A DNA stretch of 64,000 nt from Mallotus nudiflorus (GCA_947683625.1 CANTUR010000611.1:372001-436000); one strand, 5' to 3'. Shown: positions 1-10,752, numbered from the stretch's first letter. Numbers and translations: made by a program. The notes: generated by a model from the letters alone, not told the origin.

Positions 1-82
1 GATCGCCTCTACGAAATGTAGACAACGATGGTTCAATGAGGCGATCGCCTCATCAAAGAGGTGATCGCCTCTACGAAATCAG
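1..82. repeat. Palindromic GGCGATCGCC word repeat
   Basis: The phrase gatcgcctctacgaaat...cagacaacgatggtt occurs twice about 62 bases apart, with palindromic aggcgatcgcct units between. Degenerate copies of the same phrase lie in this element's LTR near 1807-1895 and 2548-2600, so one short palindromic word is shared by the 3' untranslated region and the LTR. Confidence 0.7.
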
Positions 83-109
83 ACAACGATGGTTCTCAAT
101 TTTTGGCAA

Positions 110-454
110 TTAAAATGGCAAATTTAATGATTGTTTAATCAAATAATGCTCTAGAATGATAAATACGCGAGAATGATCACTGACCCAATATGACTTTGTA
201 GGAAAATTTAGGGTACTAACCTCTCCAAATGGAGATAAACTGATATGGGACCCTAAATCTGCCAAAAGGGGAATTGAGCCCCCTCGTGTCAGTCCCAGAC
301 TCTTAAAAGCACTAATAAAAGGTGGGATGTGATCCCACTCAGGCACAGGAGGTGTTCTCTTATTCTCCATTATTTGTGAAAAGAAGATAGGTATAGAAAG
401 TGTGGAGAGTGCAGGGAAAAAAGAGAGAAGAAAAGAGAAAAGTGATAAAAGCAA
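110..454 (-). pseudogene. Antisense ORF remnant between pol and 3' LTR of element 1
   Basis: An open frame of 114 codons runs opposite to the element. From the internal Met (MENKRTPPVPEWDHIPPF) it reads like the start of the antisense proteins carried by many plant Tat elements, with a W-D-xx-PPF segment and a later YW..D.SRVF segment. It lies beside the tandem arrays and points towards where pol should be, as in elements 2 and 4. The frame stops at 110, so only the N-terminal part could be present. Assignment rests on position and composition; I cannot name the domain with certainty. Confidence 0.4.
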
Positions 455-640
455 AAGGGGAGGAAGATAAGAGAGAGGTTACTTTTTATAGTGGACAAAA
501 GTTTAGGGTTTTTCAAAAAAAAAGTGGAGGGTTATTATCATATGCTAAGAAGATGAAATTCAGGGATAGAGGTTTTCTAAATAAAGTTTCAAGAAGAGTG
601 GGCCAGGAAAACCACACCGCAGAAAGACAGGGCTATTTGG

Positions 641-937
641 GTTTGAATCCCTGAAGCTCAAGGGCAGGGTTGTTCAGGTTTAAATCCTCGAAGCTCAAGG
701 ACAGGGTTGTTCAAGTTTGAATCCCCGAGACTCAAAGATAAATGCTATTCGGGTTTGAATCCCCGAAGCTCAAAGACAGGGTCGTTCGGGTTTGAATCCC
801 CGAGGCTCAAAGACAGAGTTATTCGAGTTTGAATCCCTGAAGCTCAAGGACAGGGCTGTTCAGGTTTGAATCCCCAAAGCTCAAAGAAAGGGTTATTCAG
901 GTTTGAATCCCCAAAGCTTAAAGATCGAGATAATTGT
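641..937 (+). repeat. 37-bp tandem array (about 8 copies)
   Basis: The core gtttgaatcc recurs at 641, 678, 715, 753, 790, 827, 864 and 901, a 37-38 base period. Each unit reads roughly gtttgaatccccgaagctcaaagacagggttgttcgg. It lies in the 3' untranslated region of element 1. Confidence 0.9.
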
Positions 938-969
938 TCTGGTAGTATCCCCAAAGTTAAGAGAAAAAG

Positions 970-1420
970 ACGGATGAGCCAGGAAAACTCAAAAGTTTAC
1001 ATCCCTGGAGAAGTGATAATTGGACCAGGAAAATTCGAAAACCATATCTCCAATGCTGATCGAGACAGGAAAACTCGAGAACCAAACTCAAGGTTAAGTG
1101 ATGATCGGGCCAAGAAAACTTGATAATCAAGTTTCATTATAGTGATGATTAGGCCAGGAAAACCTGTGAATTATGTTTTAGGTGTGGTGATGATTGGGCC
1201 AAGAAAACCTGTCAATCATGTTTTAGGTGTGGTGATGATTTGGGCCAGGAAAACCCAAGAATCATGTTTCAAATGACTGATGGTTGGGCCAGGAAAACCT
1301 ATAAGTCTAGGTCCCCAGCAAGACAATAATCAGGCTAGGAAAATTGGACGTTAACAATCTTTAAATACCTTTATCAAATATTAATGAGTGGCTAATCGGA
1401 CCAGGAAAACCTGAGGATCA
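970..1420 (+). repeat. 45-bp tandem array (5 clear copies plus diverged flanks)
   Basis: The phrase gatgattgggccaggaaaac recurs at 1100, 1144, 1189, 1234 and 1279 (44-45 base period), with degenerate ggccaggaaaac units from about 970 and to about 1420. It is unrelated in sequence to the adjacent 37-bp array, so two arrays arose side by side. Confidence 0.85.
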
Positions 1421-1563
1421 CGGTCATGTTTCAGAGTTGAAAGATTCATCTCTCGGGTGAAACCCAAGAGTCAGGTATGTTGCTTATCTTAATGTTTATT
1501 TATTGTTGTGCATGTGATTTTTTGAAAAATGGTCATTGCATGCATTTAATTTTTTAAAAAATC

Positions 1564-1574
1564 AGGGGGCAAAC
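1564..1574 (+). other. Polypurine tract of element 1
   Basis: AGGGGGCAAAC lies directly before the LTR start. This is where plus-strand DNA synthesis is primed in LTR retrotransposons, and it shows that 1575 is the start of the 3' LTR. Confidence 0.8.
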
Positions 1575-3439
1575 TATAGACACCCGATTTGGTTGGCCCA
1601 TGTTAAGGGACGAATTAGGGGCACTTGGTTTGGCCAGCCCGTTGTCAAGCCCAATGATGAAAATGTGAAATTTGGACATGAGAATGAAACCTGAATCTCT
1701 AATGGAAAGTGGACTTAAAAACCTAAAGCCTAAAAAGCCCAAGAGTTAGCCTAATTGTCTAGAATCGGCCCAAGCTCACCTGGCCCAATGCAGGCCCAGG
1801 CCAAAGGGGCGTCGCCTCAGTGCAATGAGGCGATCATCTCTTTGGCAGTTGCTAATGAGGCGATTGCCTCATCGAAGAGGCGCTGGCTCTATGGCAGACC
1901 ACTTGCAGCTGCAATCATAGTGGCCAAGTGGTGTGAGCCCCACACCCCAGACCTGAGTTTATGTGAGGAAGAGATTTTTGAGGAAGAGAAAAAGGCTATG
2001 GAGGCTCATGATGAGCTAGAGGGCTTAGGAGCATGGGGAAACTAGGGAATAAAAGAAAAGGAGAGAGAAAAAGAAAAAAGGGGGACCATTATTGAGATAG
2101 AAAAAAAAAAGGAAAGGGAAGAGAGCTATGGAGAGAAAAGAAGAAAAGCAAAAAGATTTCCGAAAGAAAAGGGAGATTCAAACTAAAGAAAGTCCACATT
2201 TTTCCTAAGATAAAAAGGAAGGAAGCTTCTGTCAAGGTAGAAATCACATATTAGTGAAAATTATAATCGAGGATACATCTCTGAGGGCCTCTTATTTTGG
2301 TAAAAACTTGCACTTAAACTCAATATGTTAATCATTTTGTGTCTTTTTGCTTGTGCTAACTAAGTCATTAGCAAATTCTAGGTATATTTTTAGTTTACTT
2401 TGCTTGATACCTCATTTCATTGATGTGATCCTCGAAGACTTTTGCATTTAATTGTAATATGGTGCTTATTGAATGTATTTATACATGTTTCGTTTGCTTA
2501 AAATAGGATTCTAATCATTTTGAGAGTCGAAATCAGCCTGTTGATTAAGCGACGCCTCTATAAGTCAATGAGGCGATCACCTTATCAAAGAGGCAATCGC
2601 CACATTGACATTATGGCCCACCTTTAGCTTTACTTTTTCTATTGATGCTTGTCATGATGTCCATTTGATATGTGTCTTTTGACCTTAAGCATGGCTATTT
2701 CATTGCATGATGGTGATCATCTTGATTATTTGATGATTTCCTTAGTTCATAACATAAATCCCTTTCTCTTTAGAATATATCTTTGTTAGCATTGTCATAT
2801 ATGATTTTGTGTTTTAGAAGGAACTAACTGTGTAATTATTGCAGGAATTACTTGATGATTTTCATCATTGAGTAGTCGCCTTTGTTAGCTATTCCTTTTA
2901 TAACATTGTATTCATGTTATTCGTCAGTTTACTTTCGGTATATGTTTAGTATTTTGCCTAAAAGCGTTGTAATCCCTAATCCCTTTCCCCCATTTAACTT
3001 CAAATGTATGGTTGTAATTTATTTATTCTATTTCTGTCGATCATTGGGACTCAAAAGCATGAATTGGATTAATGTGCAAACTTGGACTTAACTATAAAAC
3101 TTGGTAAGTAAATGAAGGCAAGTGCAACTTTGAATGTAAATGAGGAAATAATCAAATAATTAAATGGTAATAAAACGCAAAACACAAATGGAGGCCAACC
3201 GTAAGGTTGGGTGAGCATTCAAACGCTCATACCTAGTTTTCAAACCCAATCTCTGATGACAGCTTCTGGGAACCTCTGTGGGATCCAGTTACCATACAGT
3301 GTGTCCCGACTTTCATCCGGGTGGCGACTCCATTTTTGAATAAGCCCAAGACCTATATCGTATTTCCTAATAGGCCTCGAGCCCACACAGTGTCGTAGTC
3401 GCCAAACACTTGGGCGCACTCTAAACCCCATCCCCTACG
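1575..3439 (+). repeat. 3' LTR of element 1 (about 1.87 kb)
   Basis: It starts TATAGACACCCGATTT after the polypurine tract. The last 120 bases resemble family A LTRs at 36000-36123: ggtggcgactcc, then gtgtcg, then ctaaacccca. The expected TG...CA termini have become TA...CG, a sign of age. It holds two copies of the GGCGATCGCC word set and a purine-rich block at about 2040-2220. The right end is set by homology and may be off by a few bases. Open frames inside are not genes. Confidence 0.75.
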
Positions 3440-3982
3440 GTACTTTTATACCTTTTTCTTATTAGAATTTATTTTCACATAATTTAAAAGAGAGAGTTGT
3501 CACCTATTATACAGTTTATCCCCATGGGTGGGTAATATTCCAAACCCTTAAATAGGTTATTAAATATTCCTCTTCTAGTAACACTACACATGAAGATAAG
3601 CTAATGCATAGCTCCAATAAAGATAAGCTAATAATGTCATAGCTCCGGCAAAGACAATACTATAAAGTGGCATTGTCCAAAAAGAAAAGAAACCTATTCC
3701 TTGCTTGGATGAAAAAAAAAAGGACTGACAAAAAAAAAAGGACTGACAAAAAAAAAAAGAACCTATCCTTTCCTTGGATTATAAAAAAATAAAAAGAATA
3801 CGTACTTTACTGCAATCTTGAAAATTTTTGTTCTTGTGTTTACAATTAGAATATTTTGATTCACCTAACAAGTGGTCTTTTATATATATATATATATATA
3901 TATAATAAGCAATAAGTACCACTTCAATCAGAGAAGTTTTCATCTATATAGAGAATAAAAAATTAGAAAAAAAAAAGAGAAA
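3440..3982. other. Host intergenic DNA and probable promoter of the DC1/jacalin gene
   Basis: AT-rich, no gene. A short imperfect repeat (aaaaaaaaaggactgac, two to three copies) lies at about 3710-3765. A TA run at about 3882-3904 lies 80-100 bases before the ATG at 3983 and could serve as the TATA region; this is inference. Confidence 0.5.
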
Positions 3983-4528
3983 ATGGAATCAGATAAGAGT
4001 GTTGAGAAGTAACAAGAGCCAATGATCATAGCAATGAAGGGTCCTTTGAATAACAAAAAGCGTGAAATAGCTTGTCAATTAGCTGAGTTTTTACACTATC
4101 CTCTTATTGATGAAGAGGATATCATTGCAGAACTTAAAGACTATTTTTCAAATGATGATGTAGAACTTGAAAACTCTCTTTCAAATGATGATACCATTTT
4201 TTTTCACAACTTATCTTTCAAAATCCTCACCAAAATCACCAAAACCCAACTCCACCTCAAACATTAAGTTATCATCAATATATCACTCTCCCACAACAAG
4301 GAACTGTTAGATCTAGCAATGTCTGAAAGGGCTCATCATTCAGTGTAAAGATGGTGATGATCAAATTCATGATTTTTTCGAATTTGGATATGCATGGATT
4401 TTTAGCATTGACCTCACAAAGCCGTTTAAAGTCAAAGAGTTGACTGGAAAGATAATGTATGTGCCAAAAGGTAATGAGAAGCCTGATGCTCGTGGTGGTC
4501 GTAAAGGTACTCACCGATCAACATCAAC
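3983..4528 (+). pseudogene. Decayed P-loop NTPase-like N-terminal part of a DC1 protein
   Basis: From ATG 3983 the frame reads MESDKSVEK, then a TAA at 4010-4012, then QEPMIIAMKG...REIACQLAEFLHYPLIDEEDI. This matches the layout of plant proteins in which a small kinase-like P-loop domain ('MKG.PGSGKS...LA..L..PLID.DDI') precedes C1-like zinc modules. The Walker A motif is lost here: the loop reads GPLNNKKR, with no GxGKS/T. A second stop follows at 4265-4267, and the similarity continues in shifted frames (VIINISLSHNKELLDLAMSER; then QCKDGDDQIHDFFEFGYAW to about 4530). The region is either a pseudogene or a non-catalytic leftover. Confidence 0.55.
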
Positions 4529-5964
4529 ATGATTCTTGAAGGAGGACAAAATGGTTCCTCAAAGAATTTTCATAAAGCACATGCACATGAGTTTTTCTTC
4601 ACTGAAGAACCTAAGATGAAGAAGGGTTCTGCTTCTAGTAGTAAACTCCAATGCTGCAATCATTGCAATGAAGTGGTTTCAGGTCCAACCTATCAATGCA
4701 TTGAATGTGACGAGTTCATTCTTCATAAATGGTGTGCTGAATTTTATAACGACTTTGAAGCCATTTTTGAGGAAGGTCCTATTTTTTACCTAAAATCAAA
4801 CCCGAACCCATCTGAGTATGAGTTTCTAGAGGAGAGCAAGTGCAAAAACTGCCAATACTCCTCAAGTTGCAACAATTGTCTACTTCAAGCTCATACCAAA
4901 TGTGACGGTGTACCGACAATTTGGAGATATAAAAATCATGAACACCCACTTAGCTTTGTTATCATGCCATTTTGGTGTGAGTATCAATATCAATGCAATG
5001 TTTGTAGCAAATATGGAAAGTTTATCGGCTATAAATGTTACGGCTGCAACATGAACCTTCACGTGTCTTGTGCAATAAAAGAGGCAAGTAGTTTGTATAT
5101 ATATATATATATAATACTGCTAAAATCAATATTGATGAGCTAATTTTAATTACTATGTACTTAAGTGTAAATTAATTAATTAATGAAGTTACCACAGAGC
5201 TCTGAGTATTGCAAGAAGATTGTTACGGGACCTTGGGGTGGTCACGAGGGTTATGAATGGGATGATGGAGCACATTCCGGAATAAAGAGTTTTTTTATAA
5301 ATTATAATTCGTTTTCTATTTACCGGATCCATATCGATTATGTTCATAAAGAAAAACCAGTTATGTCAAAGCAACATGGAGATGCTAGGGAAATGAATTT
5401 CGAAAAGGTTGGTTGCATATTTTTTCTCTATATATTTTTTATTTAGAGCCACATCAAGCATTCGCCTTCAAAGGCTTTTTCACGAGCATTGGATGCATTT
5501 AAAACCTATAATTAATAGATAAGAACACATCCCAACACTCCTAAAAAATATATAAATTTGTATCTAATTATAATTAGTAATTAATTCCAATATTGAATTA
5601 TTGAAACATGCTTAAAAAAATAACTTTGTATTTTTAGGTTGAGGTGATGTTTGATTGTCTAAATGAATATCTTACTGAAATTCACGAAACCTTTGGTGAT
5701 TATTGGTGGGGCCATATTGCGGTTCTTTCACTTACACTCAAAAGCAATAAAAAAACATATGGACCATTTGGTGATACAACGAAGGGAATATATTTTTCTT
5801 CTTTAGATGACACTGATGGAGGACAGTACAAGATCGTTGGGTTTTATGGCAGGAGTGAAAGCTTTTACATTGGAAGCTTATTAATTTCAATTGGTTTTCA
5901 TTTAGAGCAAATCAATAGAGGAGGCCAGGCCCTAAGGCCTATGCCTAGGTATATATATATATAA
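4529..5964 (+). CDS. DC1 (C1-like zinc) plus jacalin-like lectin protein, three-exon model
   Basis: Model: exon 1 4529-5083, exon 2 5198-5407, exon 3 5638-5964. All joins are phase 0 and give about 364 residues. Exon 1 has a C1-like module (HAHEF...CNHC...CIEC...HKWC), a partial one (CKNC...CNNC...H.KC) and a full one (HEHPL...CNVC...CYGC...H.SC); these bind zinc through Cys/His. Exon 2 starts a jacalin-like fold (GPWGGHEGYEWDDG..SGIKS, the GG loop strand). Exon 3 completes it (EYLTEI.E, KTYGPFGD, KIVGFYGRS). Such lectin domains bind mannose-type glycans. Intron 1 would use a GC donor (GAG|gcaagt) and a cacag acceptor; intron 2 is gttggt...tttttag. Met 4529 is only where the frame opens; the family protein would begin at 3983, so a truncated gene or a pseudogene is possible. 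The last 20 residues look unrelated to the fold. Confidence 0.65.
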
Positions 5965-7313
5965 TATTTTAAATAATTTTTTATCCTATTGTATTTTTTT
6001 TACTTAGTCACTCTATTTTATTTATAAAATAAAATTTATTTTAAAATAACTTTACTATTAAATATGTAAAATAAATTTTATTCAATGGTATTATAAGTAA
6101 ATATAAATAAAATTATAGTTTTAATTTGTAGTTTCAATGTTATATTTTATTACTTTTCAATTAAATTATTTGCTAGGTAATTTTATTTTTATTTTTAGAT
6201 TCAAAATATTTTTAAAAATTTATTATGTGCTAATTAAAGCTGAAACAAAGTGGAAAGTAAAAGTAGAGGTCACTATCTCATTTTAACTAATTAAATTTTA
6301 TTATAGTCTTTTAAAATTTAAAAGTTCATCCTCTCTCACTAATATTTAATTAATTTCTCATACTTTCAGTATAATAAATTAAATATATTTATAATTTTTT
6401 AGTTCAAAAAATTTAAAATTTTGCGCTTTTAAATTAGTATCCAATATTGATACTAATTTGAAACTGTTTTTTTAATTTATTTAATTTTAATTGAAGAAAA
6501 TAATTAATATATAAAAAATAATAGTTAATTGATGATTTTAAATGTAAAAAAATTTTGACTACAGCCACAAATACCCTTTAGCGGGCCCCTTGAGAGGCCT
6601 AGAGGTAACAACAATAGATGTTGATAAATTTAGCCACCAAACACACTAAGATAAAATTTTATAAATTACAAAGATATTTGGTGGTCAAATTTGCTTATTT
6701 GTTGAATTTCTCTATGTCCTAGTTTTCTTTTTTTTATTGTAAGTGTATTAAATTATTTTTAAAAAAAATCCTGAAATAAAATTGGATATAATTGAAATAA
6801 CTTGAAAGATAAAATTATTATATTGATACAAATTTTGATTGACAATATAATAAAAAAAATCAATTAAGATTTAAAATAGATGAGGTGATTTTTTCTGTTA
6901 AAATTTAGTATATTAAGATTAATTTGTGCCTTGCTACATAGCCTTTTCATTTTAATAAAATTGTTTGTTCTCATATTTCAATATATTTGGACAATAATTT
7001 CTTGATAATTAAGTAACTTTTTCTTTATTAGGGAGAAAAATTTCTTGATGCTTAACTTATTATCATTGTATAAAAAACAAATTATATTCTTTGAATTTTT
7101 ATATTAAAAAAAAAGTCATAATGATAAATCAAGCCATTACCTAGCCATTGTCTAAAATATAAAATGATAATTATTATGAAAAATTATCATTGAATTTGTT
7201 CATGTGAGTCAACGCTCTAATTGTATTTATTGTTATATATATATATATAAAGTTTATAAAGCTAATGGTAAAGAACCACTAATAGCAGTAACTAAAGACA
7301 AAAGCAAAACACC
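5965..7313. other. AT-rich host intergenic DNA
   Basis: No gene seen. It is very AT-rich with short A and T runs and a TA repeat at about 7234-7249. The last bases, ACACC (7309-7313), are the left target-site copy for element 2. Confidence 0.6.
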
Positions 7314-7730
7314 TAATAACTTGTTTCTAGGAATCTCTTGAATCCTACAAGCAAGCAATCAATAAAGTGCAAGGTGAGTGATGGGTAGATTCTCACAAAT
7401 ACTCTAATGTTTAAGTTATAAAGGGTAGAGAGAGATTGTATGCTTAGAGAGATAAAGAGTGTTGTGATTGAATGGAATAGAATGAGAGATGTTTAAGATG
7501 TGAGAGGTATATATAGGGAAAGATTGACTCAAACCTGAAAGGAATATAATTTCTTGGTCTTGTAGGATAGGGAGTTGTTACCTCTTTAGGATGCAAAAAT
7601 TCTTTTCATGTTTGGGCATCCTTTTCTTAATTAAACATCCCTCATAATTAGGCTTTCTTTTTATTCAAGTAGTCTTTCTCTTTGAGGAATATAACCCCTT
7701 ATTGGAGTCAATAATGAATATGGGGTATCA
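7314..7730 (-). repeat. 3' LTR of element 2
   Basis: 417 bases matching 16227-16643 along their length. The ends read TAATAAC...TATCA on the plus strand, not a clean TG...CA. A TATA-like ctatatatacc (minus strand) lies at about 7507-7517. Exact ends are uncertain by one or two bases. Confidence 0.85.
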
Positions 7731-8345
7731 AGAGTTCCTCTCGAAAATCTTGTTCGAATATTTATATCTAAGGTTTGCTGATGAAGTGTTGTTTCTGAGC
7801 AATAACGAGATACTCTGTCTCTTGACAAGTTAAGTGATGCATGATATTCCCTGATGAATCTAAGATTTTTGGAGATAAAGATATGTTCGGGGTGATATTT
7901 AGTTTTGTGAAATGAGCTGAGGTGACCAGCCTCAATCGTTGAATTCTTGATGCTCGGTGTTATGAAATGACCAAAGTCTTCCCTTAGTGCTATGAAATGA
8001 CCTAAAGACCAGCTTCAGTCACTAGAGTTTGGATGCTTGGTATTATGAAATGACCCGAGTCTCGAAACTTCAGTATTATGAAACAAGCTGAAGGTGCCAA
8101 CTTTAGTTACTGGGCTTAGATGCTTGATGTTATGAAACAACCCGAGTCTTGAAACTTCAGTGTTATGAGACAACCTAAAGGTGCTAGCTTTAGTCACTGG
8201 GCTTAAATGCTCGATGTTATAAAATGACTCGAGTCTTGGAACTTCAGTATTATGAAACGACTTGAAGGTGCTAGCTTCAGTCACTTGGCTTAGATGCTCA
8301 GTGTTATAAATGACTCGAGTCTTGTGGAAGCATTAGCTTTTTGAC
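7731..8345 (-). repeat. 87-bp tandem array in the 3' untranslated region of element 2
   Basis: The phrase tgcttgrtgttatgaaa recurs at 8034, 8121, 8208 and 8295, exactly 87 bases apart, with weaker copies back to about 7925. Each unit has two half-units sharing ttatgaaa...gactcgagtctt. Because 87 is a multiple of three, a spurious 89-codon frame runs through it. The stretch 7731-7924 holds nothing I recognise. Confidence 0.9.
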
Positions 8346-8806
8346 TTCACATCTTTTGGCATGCTTAATTTCAAATTTTTAAAAACTAGCACGTTTATTC
8401 TTATGTCAAAAGAGGAGGCATCACAACTATTGATGGGATAGCTAGAGATTTGTGTCAGTTGAAGGGATGATGCTTTGGTAACTACTTTAGTAGTTGGTTT
8501 TAATGAGGCAACATTATGATCGTTATACTCGTGGCTTTTTTATTTTGAGTAGTGTCCTTTTAAGGGCAATATGGGTTCTCTAAAATCTTCTTCCTTCTTA
8601 CAAATTTGGATTCTGTTTGATTTAGAGAGCATTTTGCATTTTCTTTCACTTCTCCTTTTTTTTTGCTTTCACCTTGTCCCTGTTGTTTCATTATGCTATC
8701 TGTGTCTTCTTTGCTTGGGTGGTATTTTTGCCTTACTGAATTGCTTACCCATTACTTCAAGGTGAGTTCTAGATCTATATTGCTTTATTTCCAGTTTTCT
8801 GAATCT
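8346..8806. other. Spacer before the antisense ORF of element 2
   Basis: No domain recognised. A hydrophobic frame at 8571-8765 (plus) and several ttctttgc/tttcag-like sites could be a leader exon and intron of the antisense gene, but I cannot support a model. Confidence 0.35.
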
Positions 8807-10660
8807 ATGGCTTCTCAAGAATTAGTCAGTTCTTCGTTGTTTGAATCTAGAGTTAATGAGAGCATGCTTATGTGCTATAGGAGAAGGTTTGATATCCCTT
8901 TAAGGTATATTCTGCATAATGTAAGTAGTGAATTTAGAGCATATGATCCCATTATAGAAATAGAAATGATGGTGATATATGCGAATTAATTGGAGGGAGG
9001 TTTGAGATTTCCCTTAAACCTTTTTATGAAGGCCTTTCTAAATTGATTCATCATAGTCTTTAGTAAACTTTATACTAATAGCTACCAAATATTGATTGGG
9101 TATATAGAACTTTTGCATAGGGAGGGTAGAGAGCCAAATTTATATATGTTCTAGTATATGTATAGCTTAACAAAAAGAAAGGGGAGCTGGAATTTTCTTT
9201 ATCTATAATTCGTAACCACGGTTTGTTTGTCAAACTTCCAGACTTGCAGAAATCCTAGAGGCATAGGTTTTTTTATCATTGAAAATCCATCAGACTTTGT
9301 CAACATCTGATGCTTATGAGTGGAAGAGTGCCATCAGGTAAAGCATCCCTCTAGACTTTCAAATGATAACACAGATCTTATGCTCAAACTTCATAAACAA
9401 TGTTTAATCAGGAATCCATCTACTGAGACTTTCTCTAAATGGTACATTCAAAGGGTTTATCTGGGTAATGGCAGTAGAGATACTAAGGGTAATTTTTGAA
9501 CTTTTCCAAAGGTATCTTTTGACTCTTTTTTCCTTTATTTATAGGTGGCTGAATATTTTGCCTTTGTGAATGGACTACTTTTAAAGATGAGCAAGAGGAG
9601 GTTCAGGAGAGTGTTCATCTGACCCAAGAAAAAGAGGCTTCGAAAGTTTAGACTAATCCTCAGGTTAATATTATTAACAATCTGACATTAGCTTTTACTT
9701 AGAAGGAAATACCTAAATCTTCCAAAAAAGGCCCTCGAACTGATGAGGTGGATGAGGAGGAATTGATTGAGGGGAGTGGGCTTTATGTTAAGCATCCTTG
9801 AATACCCAGATGTTTGGACATTAGGAAGTGGATTATGTCAAAGATGAGTCCTCTATGCATAATAAATTCCCAAGTTAAGGATCAATGCTCCAAATCACTA
9901 AGCTTTCCAGCGAACATCAGCAGGTGGATATGGAGTAGTTGGGCAATGCCTTAATTGCCAATGCTCTTGATGTAATTCCTCAACTTTGCTACTAATTTTA
10001 TCAATGGATTTTTTGGGTTTTGCCATTGCTCTTTTTTTAGATGGCTTAAGGGTTGTTGCTAATGAAAGATAATTATTTCTTTCTTAAGATTTAGTGCAGC
10101 TTAAAGGAGGAGAAGCTGAGTTTAATCTCCATCAAATACAAGGAGAAGTTAAAGAAGGCAAAAGAGGTGCTTGAGCTTTATCAAACTAAGCATGCGGAAG
10201 CTAAATTTGAAGCTAAAGCATTCACAAACTCAGTTTATAGCAAGGATTGAACAACTGGACATTGAGCTTGGACTACTGAATAAGGAGCTGGTTGAGGAGG
10301 AGAAGTCTTAGGTGAATGATAAGAAAAACTATCAGAAGTTGATGAAAGGGTTCTTTAACGCTTTCAAGTCTGAGTGCCGAAGGATTCTTCTTGCTCAACA
10401 CTCTAATTTAGACTACTCTAAGCTTGAAAAGATAACATCTAATGACTTAACAAGATTGGTTGCCTAGAATGATGCTTCCTTAAGGTCTAACCCTCAACAA
10501 TCAAAGGATCTGAAGTCTGTTGGCGATAAGTCGACATCTGAGGTTGCCCCTTCTATATCAGCCATTATTTCTGTGCCTGAGATTAAAACTTCTAAAAATG
10601 AGGCACCTCCCTCTAATGTTAGGGTTGCCTCCCTCCTGACACTGGGTTGTGACTTGTAAA
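8807..10660 (+). pseudogene. Antisense 'putative gypsy-type transposon' ORF (PF04195-like), decayed
   Basis: It is coded opposite to element 2. It starts MASQELVSSSLFES at 8807. At about 8990-9150 a shifted frame reads LEGGLRFPLNLF, then after a stop NSYQILIGYIELLHREGREP. This is the pattern of the plant domain with 'EGGLRFPLHPF...PNSWRILIGF...' (PF04195 as I recall it). A plausible intron ends at ttatttatag about 9544. The 3' part, about 10080-10440, is a coiled-coil-like Lys/Glu-rich stretch (EEKLSLISIKYKEKLKKAKE) followed by AFKSECRRILLAQH. These proteins have no proven role in transposition. Stops and shifts make it non-coding now. Confidence 0.65.
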
Positions 10661-10752
10661 GATCAATGTATTTTATTCTGAGTGTGGAATTTTCACTTCC
10701 TCATTTTTTCTTTTCTTTTTTGAAAAGTAGTATGGATAATAATAAAAGTAAT

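Larger units (their letters stand above)
1..3439 (+). mobile_element. 3' end of a Ty3/Gypsy Tat-lineage LTR retrotransposon (element 1)
   Basis: Order on the plus strand: antisense ORF remnant, purine-rich spacer (about 360-640), two tandem arrays, polypurine tract, LTR. This is the 3' half of a Tat-type element, as also seen complete at 7314-16643 and 40837-59994 (reversed). The LTR starts TATAGACACCC, a one-base variant of the TGTAGACACCC start of family A here, and ends with a 'ctaaacccca' stretch like family A. Pol, the 5' LTR and the left TSD lie beyond the left edge, so completeness cannot be judged. Confidence 0.75.

Noticed and set aside
866..1123. 85-codon plus-strand frame over the element 1 arrays
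   Set aside because: Non-coding repeat sequence without a domain.
8015..8284. 89-codon minus-strand frame with repeated SFHNTEV phrases
   Set aside because: Translation of the 87-bp array; 87 is a multiple of three.
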